Source of the DNA: Nostoc sp. NMS8
GTDB taxonomy: Bacteria; Cyanobacteriota; Cyanobacteriia; Cyanobacteriales; Nostocaceae
DNA: 34,157 nucleotides
Reading direction: 5' to 3'
Assembly: GCF_017115045.1 (NCBI RefSeq)
Contig: NZ_JABXKK010000107.1
Span: 1 to 34,157 of the forward strand
The position numbers and the translations under genes were made by a program. The notes below the pieces were generated by a model, which searched no databases, was not told the origin of the DNA, and worked only from the letters and a program-made list of their open reading frames with translations. Below, in pieces: positions 16,795 to 25,187 of the stretch (its first letter is position 1; the number at the start of each line of letters is the position of its first letter).

Positions 16795-19710
16795 ATGTGG
16801 CGAAGATTCCAGGCTTTTATCCAACGTACTCGTAGCGTTTTGATTATTACTCCCAGCGTTGCTTTAACGGTTATAGTTGGGCAATCGTTGGGACTTTTTA
16901 ATTTACCGGAATGGAAAATTCGTGACGAATGGGTTCGTCAGCGATCTTCACAAGCGATGCCTATGGCGGGCTACGCCTACGCTGATGAGATTGTGATTGT
17001 TACAATCGATGAGCGCGATATCCAATCAGTACGTAAATGGCCGATTCCAGACTGGGCGCTGGCACAATTAATTGAAAAAATCCGATCGCAGCAACCCCGC
17101 GCCATTGGCTTGGATCTCTATCGAGATTTACCAGAAGGAAGCGGACATGAGCAACTTGTACAAGTCTTCCGCAACACTCCCAATTTAATCGGAGTTGAGA
17201 AAATTACCGGTGAACGCGTCAATCCTCCACCGGAATTGAAAAAAAAGGATCGGGTAGGATTAGCCGATTTGGTATTAGATGGCGATCGCTTTGTGCGTCG
17301 TGTGCTGCTCACCGCTGAAGATGCCAAAGAGCAAAACACCATTAAAGCCGGACTGGCAACCCTGGTAGCCCTGAAGTACCTCGAAGCTGAAAAAATTAGC
17401 TTAGAAAGCATTGATCCCAAAAAACAAAAGTTTCGGTTGGGTAAGGAAATTTACTTACCACTGCAAAATCAAGAAGCAGGTTATACCGATGCCGATTTAG
17501 GAGGCTATCAAATTCTGCTCAATTGGCATGGAACAGATGCAGCATTTCGGACAGTTGCGATGCGCGATGTGTTAGCAGGGAAAATTCCGGCAGATTTGAT
17601 GCGCGATCGCATGGTATTTATTGGCTCAATCGCCTCCAGTACTAATGATTTCTTCAGCACACCCTTCTCTTCCTGGATCTCTACTCAAAAACCGACTCCA
17701 GGTGTGGTTGTTCATGCCAATATTGCTCATCAACTAGTACGAGGAGCAAAAACAGGAAAAGCCAGTTTGCACGGTGTGTCTGGCATTTCTGTATCACTCT
17801 GGATTGTTTTATCGTCTGTCATTGGTTCTACAGGCAGTTGGTTATTATCCAGTAGTAAGCTGCGGATTCCTGGTGGCAAAATTCTTTGGGCAACTGTAGG
17901 TATGAGTGGAGCCTATATATGGGGTGGCTATGGGATGTTTTTATATGGTGTTTTAATTCCAGTAACACCAACCTTAGCCGCCTTTCTCGGTAGTGTGATT
18001 GCAACAACTAATGCCTATAAACAGCGGAAGTTAGAAGAAACAAATCGCCAACTAGAAATTGCCAACAGTCAACTATTGGATTATTCCAAAACCCTAGAGA
18101 CGAAAGTCGAAGAACGAACTCATGAATTAGTTGAGGCAAAGCTTGCTGCCGATGCTGCCAATCAAGCTAAGAGTGAGTTTCTTGCCAATATGAGCCACGA
18201 ACTACGCACACCTCTCAATGGCATCCTTGGTTTTGCCCAGGTACTAGAAGGATCGCCAAACATGACAGCTAAAAACCTAGAAGGAGTCAGCATTATCTAC
18301 CAATGCGGATCGCACCTTTTGATGCTGATCAATGACATTCTCGATCTCTCAAAGATAGAAGCGAGGAAATTGGATTTGGTTGTGACTAGTGTGCATCTGC
18401 CCAATTTCTTACATGGTGTAACTGAGATTTGTGGTATCCGCGCCCAACAGAAAGGGATTGGATTTCATGTTTTAATTAGCGATCGCCTACCACTCACCAT
18501 TGAAGTTGATGAAAAACGTCTGCGGCAAGTATTAATTAACTTGCTGGGCAATGCGATCAAATTTACAGATAGCGGTAGCGTAACGTTTAAAGTAGAGGTA
18601 CTGGGGGCTGGGGATGAGGGAACTGGGAAGAAGCAAGGGAGCAGGGAGCAGGGAGTAGGGAGCAAGAGAGAATTTTCCCCTCCGCCCCCCGCCCCCTGCC
18701 CCTCTGCCTCTTTCCAATCCCCAACCCCCATTATTCGTTTTCAGATTGAAGATACGGGTATTGGAATGTCACCAGACCAACTAGAGAAAATCTTTTTGCC
18801 CTTTGAGCAAGTTGGTGAAGCCGGACAGCGATCTGAAGGTACTGGTTTGGGATTGGCAATTAGCCAAAGAATTGCGGCATTGATGGGGAGTGAAATTCAG
18901 GTGCAGAGTCACCTGGGTGAAGGAAGTCTGTTTTGGCTAGATTTGACAGTATCAGTACCACTCGATGCCTACGACGGGCTAGGCATAAATAACTGGCAGG
19001 AAAAAGCGATGTCTACGACGGGCAACGCCTACGCCCCAACTCCCCAGAAAATTATCGGGATTCGGGGTAGTGCGCCTCAGATTCTCATTGTCGATGACGA
19101 TCGCAACCACTGTTCTATATTAACCAGTCTGCTGGAAGAAATTGGCTGTCAAACCCTAGAAGCGACCGATGGCAAACATGGGTTACAGATGGCAATTGAA
19201 CACAATCCAGATGTGATTTTGCTCGATTTAGCCATGCCCAATATGGATGGTTTTGAGCTAATGGTTCACCTGCAAGAAAATCTGCAAACTCGCTCTATTC
19301 CCATTATCGTCTCTAGTGCCAGCGTTTTTGAGGAAAATCGCCAGCGGAGTTTAGCGGCAGGGGCAACAGCATTCTTGCCCAAACCCCTCCAGATTGATGA
19401 ACTACTTGATAGACTGCGATCGCTGTTGAAAGTGGAGTGGATATATGCCCAATCTTTATCTCAACCAAAAAGTGAGCAAATAACTGATAGTGAATGGGTT
19501 CTACCATCCCAGGAGGTTTTGCAACAACTCTATCATCTGGCAATGATGGGGGATATCTCAGCGATCGAAGAAATGTTGAAAGAACTAATTGAACAAAACA
19601 CTCAGCTAGCCCCCTTCGCAGCAGAGTTAAGCAGACTTACTGCCAATTTCCAAACCGGAAAAATCCGTAAGTTCCTCAAATCATTTGTCACAACGGAGTC
19701 ACATCCATGA
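16795..19710 (+). CDS. CHASE2 hybrid histidine kinase with receiver domain
   Basis: 971 residues. An N-terminal membrane helix (about 14-34) is followed by an extracytoplasmic CHASE2 sensor (about 40-320) and a group of membrane helices (about 325-405). A coiled coil leads to HisKA with the phosphoacceptor His468 in NMSHELRTPLNG, and HATPase has the G1 box DTGIGM at 653-658 and GTGLGLAI after it. The receiver has acidic residues 767-769, phosphoacceptor Asp811 and Lys863, and a helical tail follows. Residues 603-645 of the ATPase domain are a low-complexity insertion (Gly/Ser/Pro-rich) encoded by a dispersed repeat. Three further small repeats are read in frame. The start has no visible ribosome site because repeat DNA abuts it. 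The stop overlaps the next kinase start (ATGA). Confidence 0.94.
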   Translation: MWRRFQAFIQRTRSVLIITPSVALTVIVGQSLGLFNLPEWKIRDEWVRQRSSQAMPMAGYAYADEIVIVTIDERDIQSVRKWPIPDWALAQLIEKIRSQQPRAIGLDLYRDLPEGSGHEQLVQVFRNTPNLIGVEKITGERVNPPPELKKKDRVGLADLVLDGDRFVRRVLLTAEDAKEQNTIKAGLATLVALKYLEAEKISLESIDPKKQKFRLGKEIYLPLQNQEAGYTDADLGGYQILLNWHGTDAAFRTVAMRDVLAGKIPADLMRDRMVFIGSIASSTNDFFSTPFSSWISTQKPTPGVVVHANIAHQLVRGAKTGKASLHGVSGISVSLWIVLSSVIGSTGSWLLSSSKLRIPGGKILWATVGMSGAYIWGGYGMFLYGVLIPVTPTLAAFLGSVIATTNAYKQRKLEETNRQLEIANSQLLDYSKTLETKVEERTHELVEAKLAADAANQAKSEFLANMSHELRTPLNGILGFAQVLEGSPNMTAKNLEGVSIIYQCGSHLLMLINDILDLSKIEARKLDLVVTSVHLPNFLHGVTEICGIRAQQKGIGFHVLISDRLPLTIEVDEKRLRQVLINLLGNAIKFTDSGSVTFKVEVLGAGDEGTGKKQGSREQGVGSKREFSPPPPAPCPSASFQSPTPIIRFQIEDTGIGMSPDQLEKIFLPFEQVGEAGQRSEGTGLGLAISQRIAALMGSEIQVQSHLGEGSLFWLDLTVSVPLDAYDGLGINNWQEKAMSTTGNAYAPTPQKIIGIRGSAPQILIVDDDRNHCSILTSLLEEIGCQTLEATDGKHGLQMAIEHNPDVILLDLAMPNMDGFELMVHLQENLQTRSIPIIVSSASVFEENRQRSLAAGATAFLPKPLQIDELLDRLRSLLKVEWIYAQSLSQPKSEQITDSEWVLPSQEVLQQLYHLAMMGDISAIEEMLKELIEQNTQLAPFAAELSRLTANFQTGKIRKFLKSFVTTESHP
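16954..16982 (+). repeat. 29-base small dispersed repeat in the CHASE2 codons
   Basis: Begins GCGATGCCTATGGCGGGC and ends TACGCCTACGC; 25 of 29 bases match the copy at 19006-19034. Read in frame as AMPMAGYAYA, just before the first CHASE2 strand. Confidence 0.65.
18601..18731 (-). repeat. G-rich dispersed element inserted in the kinase ATPase domain
   Basis: On the minus strand it reads TTGGGGATTGG, AAAGAGGCAGAGGGGCAGGG, GCGGGGGGCGGAGGGGAAAA, then CTTGCTCCCT repeats. It is an inverted relative of 16629-16735. It keeps the reading frame and places about 43 residues between the N box and the G1 box. Confidence 0.75.
18962..18988 (+). repeat. Partial copy of the GCGATGCCTACGACGGGC repeat
   Basis: About 19 bases (CGATGCCTACGACGGGCTA) match the consensus of the 16954 and 19006 copies; the 3' part has diverged. 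Read in frame as DAYDGLG in the linker between ATPase and receiver. Confidence 0.5.
19006..19034 (+). repeat. 29-base small dispersed repeat in the kinase linker
   Basis: Begins GCGATGTCTACGACGGGC and ends AACGCCTACGC. Read in frame as AMSTTGNAYA between the ATPase and receiver domains. Confidence 0.65.
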
Positions 19711-21029
19711 TCGCTGTTCCTCTCTCGAAACCCATACGTATTTTGTTGGTGGATGATAATCCAAACAATCTCAAGGTGCTATCTGAAGCGATTCAGGGGT
19801 GTGGCTGGAAAGCCCTCATGGCAACAGATGGAGAGTCTGCGATCGAACAAACAGCTTATGCTCATCCCGATCTCATTCTCTTGGATGTAATGATGGCAGG
19901 TATAGATGGATTTGAAACTTGTCGCAGGCTGAAAACTAATCCCATCACTCAGAATATTCCGGTGATTTTCATGACTGCCCTCTCTGATTCTACAGACAAG
20001 GTGGCGGGATTGGAAATTGGTGCAGTTGACTACATTACGAAACCTTTTCAACAAGAAGAAGTTATTGCCCGTTTAAAATTACACCTAAAAATTTCCCATC
20101 TCACTCGCACATTAGAAGAACGTGTGCAAGAACGCACCGCAGAATTAACTCAATCTCTACAACAGTTACAACAAACCCAACTACAAATGATCCAGAGTGA
20201 GAAAATGTCCACTCTTGGACAGTTGGTTGCAGGTATTGGTCATGAGATTAATAATCCCATTGGTTTTGTGAGCGGAAATTTATCCTATATTGAAGAATAT
20301 GTAAATAATCTACTTCGTCTGGTGAACCTCCAACAGCAGAAGCGATCGCACCTAGACCCGGAAATTCAAGAGCTTGTTGAAGAAATCGACTTAGAATATC
20401 TGGCAGAGGATCTACCGAAACTACTGGCATCAATGCACCAGGGAATTACCCGGATTAAAGATATTAGCCTCTCCCTAAGAACTTTTGCTCGTGCAGATAT
20501 TACATCTCAGGTGGAGTTTCAGATTCACGAAGGAATCGATAGCACTTTAATGCTGTTGAAACATCGACTCCAAGGTAAAGGCGATCGCACTAAAATCCAG
20601 GTCATAACACAATATGGTGAATTACCTCCAATCAGCTGCTATCCTGGACAACTGAACCAGGTATTTATGAATATCATCGCCAATGCCATTGATGCATTTG
20701 ATGAACTCCATCAAAACCAGTCTGATCGAGAGATTGCTGGTTGCCCAAACATCATCACCATTACGACATCGGTTGATCCTCAGCAACAAACCGTCAAAAT
20801 TTGTATCCAAGATAACGGCCCAGGTATGATTGATGAGGTGCAAACTCGAATTTTTGAGCAATCTTTCACAACTAAGCCCGTAGGAAAGGGAACCGGGCTA
20901 GGATTAGCGATCAGCTATCAAATTATTGTGGATAAACACAATGGACAATTCAACTGCTTATCAACACCTGGCGAGGGGACAAAGTTTATTATTACTTTGC
21001 CAATATTACCGAATAATGATGAATTTTGA
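19707..21029 (+). CDS. Receiver-histidine kinase (REC-HisKA-HATPase)
   Basis: A 440-residue cytoplasmic protein. The receiver at 10-127 has the acidic pair Asp16/Asp17, phosphoacceptor Asp60 (LILLDVMM), Thr90 and Lys112. A coiled coil (about 130-165) leads to a HisKA with His179 in GIGHEINNPIGF, the variant common in cyanobacterial sensor kinases. The HATPase has DNGPGM and GKGTGLGLAI. It has no membrane segment. Its ATG overlaps the TGA of the CHASE2 kinase by four bases, so the two are translationally coupled. The likely order is CHASE2 kinase to receiver to this kinase; the output regulator is not in the window. A very common architecture in filamentous cyanobacteria. Confidence 0.94.
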   Translation: MIAVPLSKPIRILLVDDNPNNLKVLSEAIQGCGWKALMATDGESAIEQTAYAHPDLILLDVMMAGIDGFETCRRLKTNPITQNIPVIFMTALSDSTDKVAGLEIGAVDYITKPFQQEEVIARLKLHLKISHLTRTLEERVQERTAELTQSLQQLQQTQLQMIQSEKMSTLGQLVAGIGHEINNPIGFVSGNLSYIEEYVNNLLRLVNLQQQKRSHLDPEIQELVEEIDLEYLAEDLPKLLASMHQGITRIKDISLSLRTFARADITSQVEFQIHEGIDSTLMLLKHRLQGKGDRTKIQVITQYGELPPISCYPGQLNQVFMNIIANAIDAFDELHQNQSDREIAGCPNIITITTSVDPQQQTVKICIQDNGPGMIDEVQTRIFEQSFTTKPVGKGTGLGLAISYQIIVDKHNGQFNCLSTPGEGTKFIITLPILPNNDEF

Positions 21030-21171
21030 ATTATAAATTAATTATAAATTATTTTCTAACTAACTAATCCCTGGAAATTCTCACCGATGCAGAACAGCAG
21101 GAACTCAAAAAGATTTAGGATAATTTTGATAGATATCTGATAGCTGAAAGCTTTGTGAAGGTCAAAACCTA

Positions 21172-21232
21172 CTCATTAGATTCTTCTTTGGAGTACAGCG
21201 ATCGCCTTTTCGACAGCTAAGAATCTAATGAG
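21172..21232. repeat. Inverted repeat with 14-bp perfect arms
   Basis: CTCATTAGATTCTT at 21172-21185 and its exact complement at 21219-21232 enclose 33 bases that include a HIP1 octamer. It lies downstream of the kinase pair and could act as a terminator-like structure, but no U-run follows. Just upstream, near 21069-21116, an open remnant reads LEILTDAEQQELKKI and stops; it may be the end of a decayed gene. Confidence 0.5.
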
Positions 21233-21277
21233 ACAGTGTGTTAGCGTAGCTCACTGTAAGTATCGCTAATGATCAAA

Positions 21278-21469
21278 TCAATTACGACGGAAATTTCTCT
21301 TGCGTTGTTTGTGCCTTGCGACTTCTTTGCGCTTGTGTTTTTCCAAAGGCGTTTCAAAGTGACGATTCTTTCTCATGTCTGGAAAAATACCTGCTTTGGA
21401 AACTTCCCTCTTAAATCGACGCAAGGCTGACTCAATTCCTTCATTTTCACCCACAAATACTTGTGTCAT
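21278..21469 (-). CDS. rpsU: Ribosomal protein bS21
   Basis: A 63-residue, highly basic small-subunit protein that binds near the 3' end of 16S rRNA and helps initiation. The body contains EGIESALRRFKREVSKAGIF and a Lys/Arg-rich tail. Two ATG codons lie in frame at 21475 and 21469. The AGGAG at 21476-21480 touches the first and is six bases from the second, so MTQVF is chosen. It lies downstream of the RRM protein gene on the same strand, the arrangement described for rbp-rpsU in Anabaena, but here a hairpin terminator separates them. Confidence 0.95.
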   Translation of the reverse strand: MTQVFVGENEGIESALRRFKREVSKAGIFPDMRKNRHFETPLEKHKRKEVARHKQRKRNFRRN

Positions 21470-21475
21470 TTTCAT

Positions 21476-21480
21476 CTCCT
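21476..21480 (-). promoter_or_regulatory. Ribosome binding site that decides the rpsU start
   Basis: AGGAG on the minus strand directly abuts the first ATG, which is too close for initiation, and is spaced six bases from the second ATG. Confidence 0.75.
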
Positions 21481-21683
21481 ACTTAATTGGTACTGGGCAT
21501 AATTAAGAAAGGCAGGAGGCTTTGAAAGTGCTGAATGTTGAGTGCTGAGTAAAAATACCAATCCCTAGTCCCCAGTCCCCAGTTATTCTTTCATTCAAGG
21601 CTTTTGAAACTTGTTTCATGAGGACTGCTTTCTGCCTCCTGCTTCCTGCCTCCTCCACGCCATCCAGTAGACCGGAGTGCAAA

Positions 21684-21708
21684 AAGGGCAGATAATGATT
21701 CTGCCCTT
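21684..21708 (-). terminator. Rho-independent terminator after the RRM gene
   Basis: On the minus strand, AAGGGCAGA, a 7-base loop, then TCTGCCCTT running into TTTTT. It ends transcripts of the RRM gene about 45 bases past its stop and would attenuate read-through into rpsU. Confidence 0.8.
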
Positions 21709-21753
21709 AAGACGTTAAAACTTAATTTTTGATCTTAAAGCGATCTTCAAAGT

Positions 21754-22077
21754 TTAGTAGCGACTATTTCTGTTGTATCCACCGCCGCCACCACTGTTGC
21801 CGCGATTTCCACCACCAAAAGAACCACCTCTATCTTCTTTGGGTTTAGCCTTATTCACTTTAAGGTCACGTCCCATCCACTCAGCACCATCGAGAGCATC
21901 AATGGCAGCTGTTTCTTCTGCTTCTGTGCCCATCTCTACGAAAGCAAAGCCGCGTGGACGCCCTGTTTCGCGGTCAGTAGGTAACTGAACCCGTTTTACA
22001 GTACCGTGTTCGGCAAAAACAGAACTGAGGTCTTCTTGTGTGACCTCGTAGGATAGATTACCTACATAAATTGACAT
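21754..22077 (-). CDS. Glycine-rich RRM RNA-binding protein (cyanobacterial Rbp)
   Basis: 107 residues: a single RNA recognition motif with RNP2 IYVGNL at 3-8 and RNP1 RGFAFVEM at 42-49, then a short glycine/asparagine-rich tail (about 84-107). Cyanobacterial Rbp proteins bind single-stranded RNA, and many of this glycine-rich type are cold-inducible; some localise mRNAs. GGAG seven bases before the ATG is a good ribosome site. The upstream 5' region may carry a long regulatory leader, as in known rbpA genes, but this is inferred. It is followed by a terminator and then rpsU. Confidence 0.94.
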   Translation of the reverse strand: MSIYVGNLSYEVTQEDLSSVFAEHGTVKRVQLPTDRETGRPRGFAFVEMGTEAEETAAIDALDGAEWMGRDLKVNKAKPKEDRGGSFGGGNRGNSGGGGGYNRNSRY

Positions 22078-22446
22078 GCGTTATCTCCAAAATCATAGGT
22101 GTGTAGAGATTTAGATTTCGGAGACAAGCTTGTTAAGACCAAAAGGAAAAAGCCTGTCAATACTAAAAACAAACACTGCAACCGAATTTTATTCTCACAT
22201 GATTACCTTAGCACATCATTTAGTTCTTACCCACCGTAGCTAAAGATTGGCAATTGGGACTGGGGATTGGGGATTTAGGATTTGGGGGCTGGGTATGGGG
22301 TCGGAAGAGTTACAGGTGTAGAGGAGGAAAGGGTTCAGAGAAGAGGAATTTTCGCTCTGCGTCCCTAGTCCCTCATAATATTAATTAGCAGAAATTCCCC
22401 AAATAATTGCAAAATAAATGCAGTTCGTCATTGTGACTACCTGGAA
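22078..22446. other. Divergent intergenic region: Rbp leader and G-rich repeat
   Basis: Bases 22078 to about 22240 are AT-rich and probably hold the leader and promoter of the RRM gene. Bases 22250-22375 are a GGGGATTGGGGAT-type dispersed repeat related to those at 16629 and 18601. The last about 65 bases before tldD are AT-rich. No ORF. Confidence 0.5.
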
Positions 22447-23841
22447 ATGCCGACTACACTTGCTGACGCTCAAAATTTACTTTCTGACCTCATCGCCCGC
22501 TACAGTGGGCGTGTAGATTATCTAATGATTCGCCTTGAAGAAGCAGAAGGGACTGATATCTTGTTGCGTGGCGACAAGGTAGAAACTCTCAGTGAAGGCA
22601 TCTCCATTGGTGGTCATATTCGCGCTTGTTATAAAGGCGGATGGGGGTTAAGCTGCTTTAACCAACTGGCGACAATCCAAGATCGGATTGAAGAAGCGAT
22701 CGCAGCTGCGCGGATGGTTGGTGATGAAGAAACTTTACTTGCACCCATTGACCCGGTGCAAGCAGTATGCATTCTCCCTCTAAAAGGTTCAGATCCCCGA
22801 AATATCCCACTTTCACAAAAAAAACAGTTGTGCGATCGCTATGCCCAATTGCTCAAAAGTGTTGATCGGCGGATTACTACTACTTCAGTACGTTACGGTG
22901 ATAGCGCCCAAAAAGTGATCATCGCTACCTCAGAAGGTACTTTGATCGAGCAATCTTGGGTGGATATGGAAATGCGCTTTGCCGCCACCGCCAGAAATGG
23001 CGAAACTGTGCAAACGGGACGAGAAACTACTGGCTCTCGCAAAGCTTACGAAGATTTAACTGATTTGGATGAACAGGTAAAAGGTGCAGCTCAAAGAGCG
23101 ATCGCTGCTTTATCTCTGCCATCGGTGAAAGGCAATACTTACACCGTAGTCATTGACCCAATTCTCACAGGTTTATTCGTCCACGAAGCCTTTGGACATC
23201 TTTCTGAGGCTGATATGGCTTACGAAAACCCCGATCTGCTGGAAGTTATGACCATCGGACGGCGGTTTGGCCCAGAAGAACTCCAAATTTTTGATGGCGC
23301 GGCTCCAGAGGGACATCGCGGTAGCTATTTTTACGACGATGAGGGCACACCTGCTACTACTACTCAACTAATAAAAGATGGGGTTTTAGTTGGACGTTTA
23401 CATTCTCGTGAAACTGCTGGCAAATTGGAGGAAGCGCCTACGGGTAACGCTCGCTGTCTCAACTATCACTTTACTCCTATTGTGCGGATGACAAATACCT
23501 GGATTGAACGGGGTAAAACACCAGTTGCAGATTTATTTACTGATATCAAAGAAGGAGTGTATGCCCGTAATTGGTTAGGTGGGATGACGAATGGGGAAAT
23601 GTTTACCTTTAGCGCTGGGGAAGCATGGATGATTAGGAACGGCAAAATTGCTGAACCAGTGCGGGATGTAACGCTTTCAGGAAACGTATTCCAAACGTTA
23701 GCAGATATTGAGGCTCTTGGTGATGATTTTTACTGGGATGAATCCGGCGGTTGTGGTAAGGGAGGACAAAACGGCTTATCGGTAGGTTGTGGTGGCCCTA
23801 GTCTCCGAATTCGAGATGTAGTGGTTGGTGGGGAAACGTGA
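22447..23841 (+). CDS. tldD: TldD-type metalloprotease
   Basis: A 464-residue TldD/PmbA family member, the zinc-peptidase subunit that with TldE (PmbA) degrades unfolded peptides and trims modified peptides. The zinc motif HExxxH is HEAFGH at 246-251, followed by SEAD. The N-terminal LLRGDKVETLSEGISIGGHIR and the C-terminal CGKGGQNGLSVGCGGP are characteristic of TldD rather than TldE. No tldE is seen in this window. No strong ribosome site precedes the ATG. A small hairpin follows the stop. Confidence 0.93.
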   Translation: MPTTLADAQNLLSDLIARYSGRVDYLMIRLEEAEGTDILLRGDKVETLSEGISIGGHIRACYKGGWGLSCFNQLATIQDRIEEAIAAARMVGDEETLLAPIDPVQAVCILPLKGSDPRNIPLSQKKQLCDRYAQLLKSVDRRITTTSVRYGDSAQKVIIATSEGTLIEQSWVDMEMRFAATARNGETVQTGRETTGSRKAYEDLTDLDEQVKGAAQRAIAALSLPSVKGNTYTVVIDPILTGLFVHEAFGHLSEADMAYENPDLLEVMTIGRRFGPEELQIFDGAAPEGHRGSYFYDDEGTPATTTQLIKDGVLVGRLHSRETAGKLEEAPTGNARCLNYHFTPIVRMTNTWIERGKTPVADLFTDIKEGVYARNWLGGMTNGEMFTFSAGEAWMIRNGKIAEPVRDVTLSGNVFQTLADIEALGDDFYWDESGGCGKGGQNGLSVGCGGPSLRIRDVVVGGET

Positions 23842-23851
23842 ACTATCTGCC

Positions 23852-23877
23852 GCGATACCCAAAATACTGGGTATCGC
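23852..23877 (+). terminator. Stem-loop after tldD
   Basis: GCGATACCC, an 8-base loop, then GGGTATCGC, starting 10 bases past the tldD stop. No U-run follows, so it is a weak terminator candidate or a 3' stabilising hairpin. Confidence 0.45.
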
Positions 23878-23988
23878 AGTAAAGTTACGGCAATTAGTAA
23901 AAAAATCAAACCGCTTCGCTACCGAGCGTCTCCGTCTCCGTCTCCGCTTCTGAATTCTTCTTCAATATTTTTCCAGAGTCCGAAACAG

Positions 23989-24759
23989 ATGAAACAACTA
24001 GCAACCGAATCACCATCCACCTGGCGTTTCGTCCCAATGCTTCAGACATCAGGAGCAGTGCAAATGGCGATCGATGCTTGGTTGTTCAACCAATATGAAA
24101 AGGGGCAGCATCCGCCTACCCTGCGTTTTTATACCTGGTGTCCTTATGCTCTCTCTTTGGGACATCTGCAAAAACAATGGCCTCCCCAGTGGCATAATCT
24201 AATCTACCAAGGACAGACACTCGATCTAGTTCGTCGTCCAACAGGAGGTAGAGCTGTTCTCCACCAAGGAGACTTAAGCTACACCCTAATTACCTCAGCT
24301 AGTACTGGAAAAAGCTGGGGTAATTATGAAAAAATTTGTAACTTTTTAATCCAAGGCTGGCAAAGCTTGGGTATTGAGTTAAATTATGGTTCTGCTGGAC
24401 GGGGTTACATTCACAATCCCAGTTGCTTCAATACAGCAACCGCAGCTGACTTAGTTACTGCCGATGGAAGTAAATTTATTGGTAGTGCCCAACGCAAGGG
24501 AAGAAATACCATTCTTCAGCACGGCTCGATGATTTTATCTACAGACAAAGGTTTATTTGAGGAAATCTTTGAACAACCTGCTCCGTGGAATACCTCACTT
24601 TGCAATACACAGGAAGAGGATGGCTGGATTGCAAAGATTGTGGAGACATTGACAGAGAAGGCAAAACAGTACTTTGGCATAGAACTAGTTACCCAACCAT
24701 TCACCGATCTCGAATGGCAGGATATCCTCAAATTGCGATCGCTTTATGAAGTGCGTTAA
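23989..24759 (+). CDS. Lipoate-protein ligase A/octanoyltransferase-type protein
   Basis: 256 residues of the biotin/lipoyl ligase (BPL_LplA_LipB) fold. The lipoyl-AMP pocket motif RRPTGGRAVLH is at 82-92. The conserved lysine is Lys162 in GSKFIGSAQRK, with LQHGSM after it. Proteins of this type attach lipoate or octanoate to E2 and glycine-cleavage H subunits in the cytoplasm. The short length and lack of an LplA C-terminal domain fit either LipM-like octanoyltransferase or a stand-alone ligase; the sequence does not decide between them. It lies 147 bases after tldD on the same strand, with repeat DNA (TCTCCG units) between, so co-transcription is uncertain. Confidence 0.87.
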   Translation: MKQLATESPSTWRFVPMLQTSGAVQMAIDAWLFNQYEKGQHPPTLRFYTWCPYALSLGHLQKQWPPQWHNLIYQGQTLDLVRRPTGGRAVLHQGDLSYTLITSASTGKSWGNYEKICNFLIQGWQSLGIELNYGSAGRGYIHNPSCFNTATAADLVTADGSKFIGSAQRKGRNTILQHGSMILSTDKGLFEEIFEQPAPWNTSLCNTQEEDGWIAKIVETLTEKAKQYFGIELVTQPFTDLEWQDILKLRSLYEVR

Positions 24760-24988
24760 TGTATCTCACCGCAGGTATCCCCTATTCCGAAACTTGAGGT
24801 TATGTAAGAAACACGTAGAAAGCCAAAGTTTTTTTTGGAGTAATCACACCATTGAGAGCGATTGCAGATGAGGACATTGAATCAGAGCAAGATTAAATAT
24901 CCTGCCAGTGTAGAAAGATGCTACTAATAAATTTACAACTTGAAGCAGGTATTATTTACAATCAAACTCCCAGAAAGATAACTGTTAG

Positions 24989-25187
24989 AATGCATCCCGA
25001 TGCATTGGCATTGTAAGGGAACGCATTAACAATGCATCCCGACGCATTGGCATTGTAAGGAAACGCATTAACAATGCATCCCGATGCATTGGCATTGTAA
25101 GGAAACGCATTAACAATGCAGCCCGACGCATTAGCATTGTAAGGAAACGCATTAACAATGCAGCCCGACGCATTAGCATTGCAAGAA
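24989..25187. repeat. 42-bp tandem repeat, 4.7 units
   Basis: Units at 24989-25030, 25031-25072, 25073-25114, 25115-25156 and a partial one from 25157. Each reads AATGCATCCCGACGCATT, then GGCATTGTAAGG, then AAACGCATTAAC, with a few substitutions; GATGCATC-type palindromes occur within. There are no spacers, so it is not CRISPR. The rest of the 24760-25464 gap (24760-24988 and 25326-25464) shows only AT-rich sequence and a short open remnant ending near 24896 (IADEDIESEQD). Confidence 0.9.

Noticed and set aside
16643..16843. ORF rich in Gly/Arg/Pro upstream of the kinase
   Set aside because: Lies wholly in the G-rich dispersed element; out of frame with the kinase and without homology-like features.
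24989..25187. CRISPR-like array of 42-bp units
   Set aside because: Units are directly adjacent with no unique spacers, and no cas genes are near; it is a plain tandem repeat.
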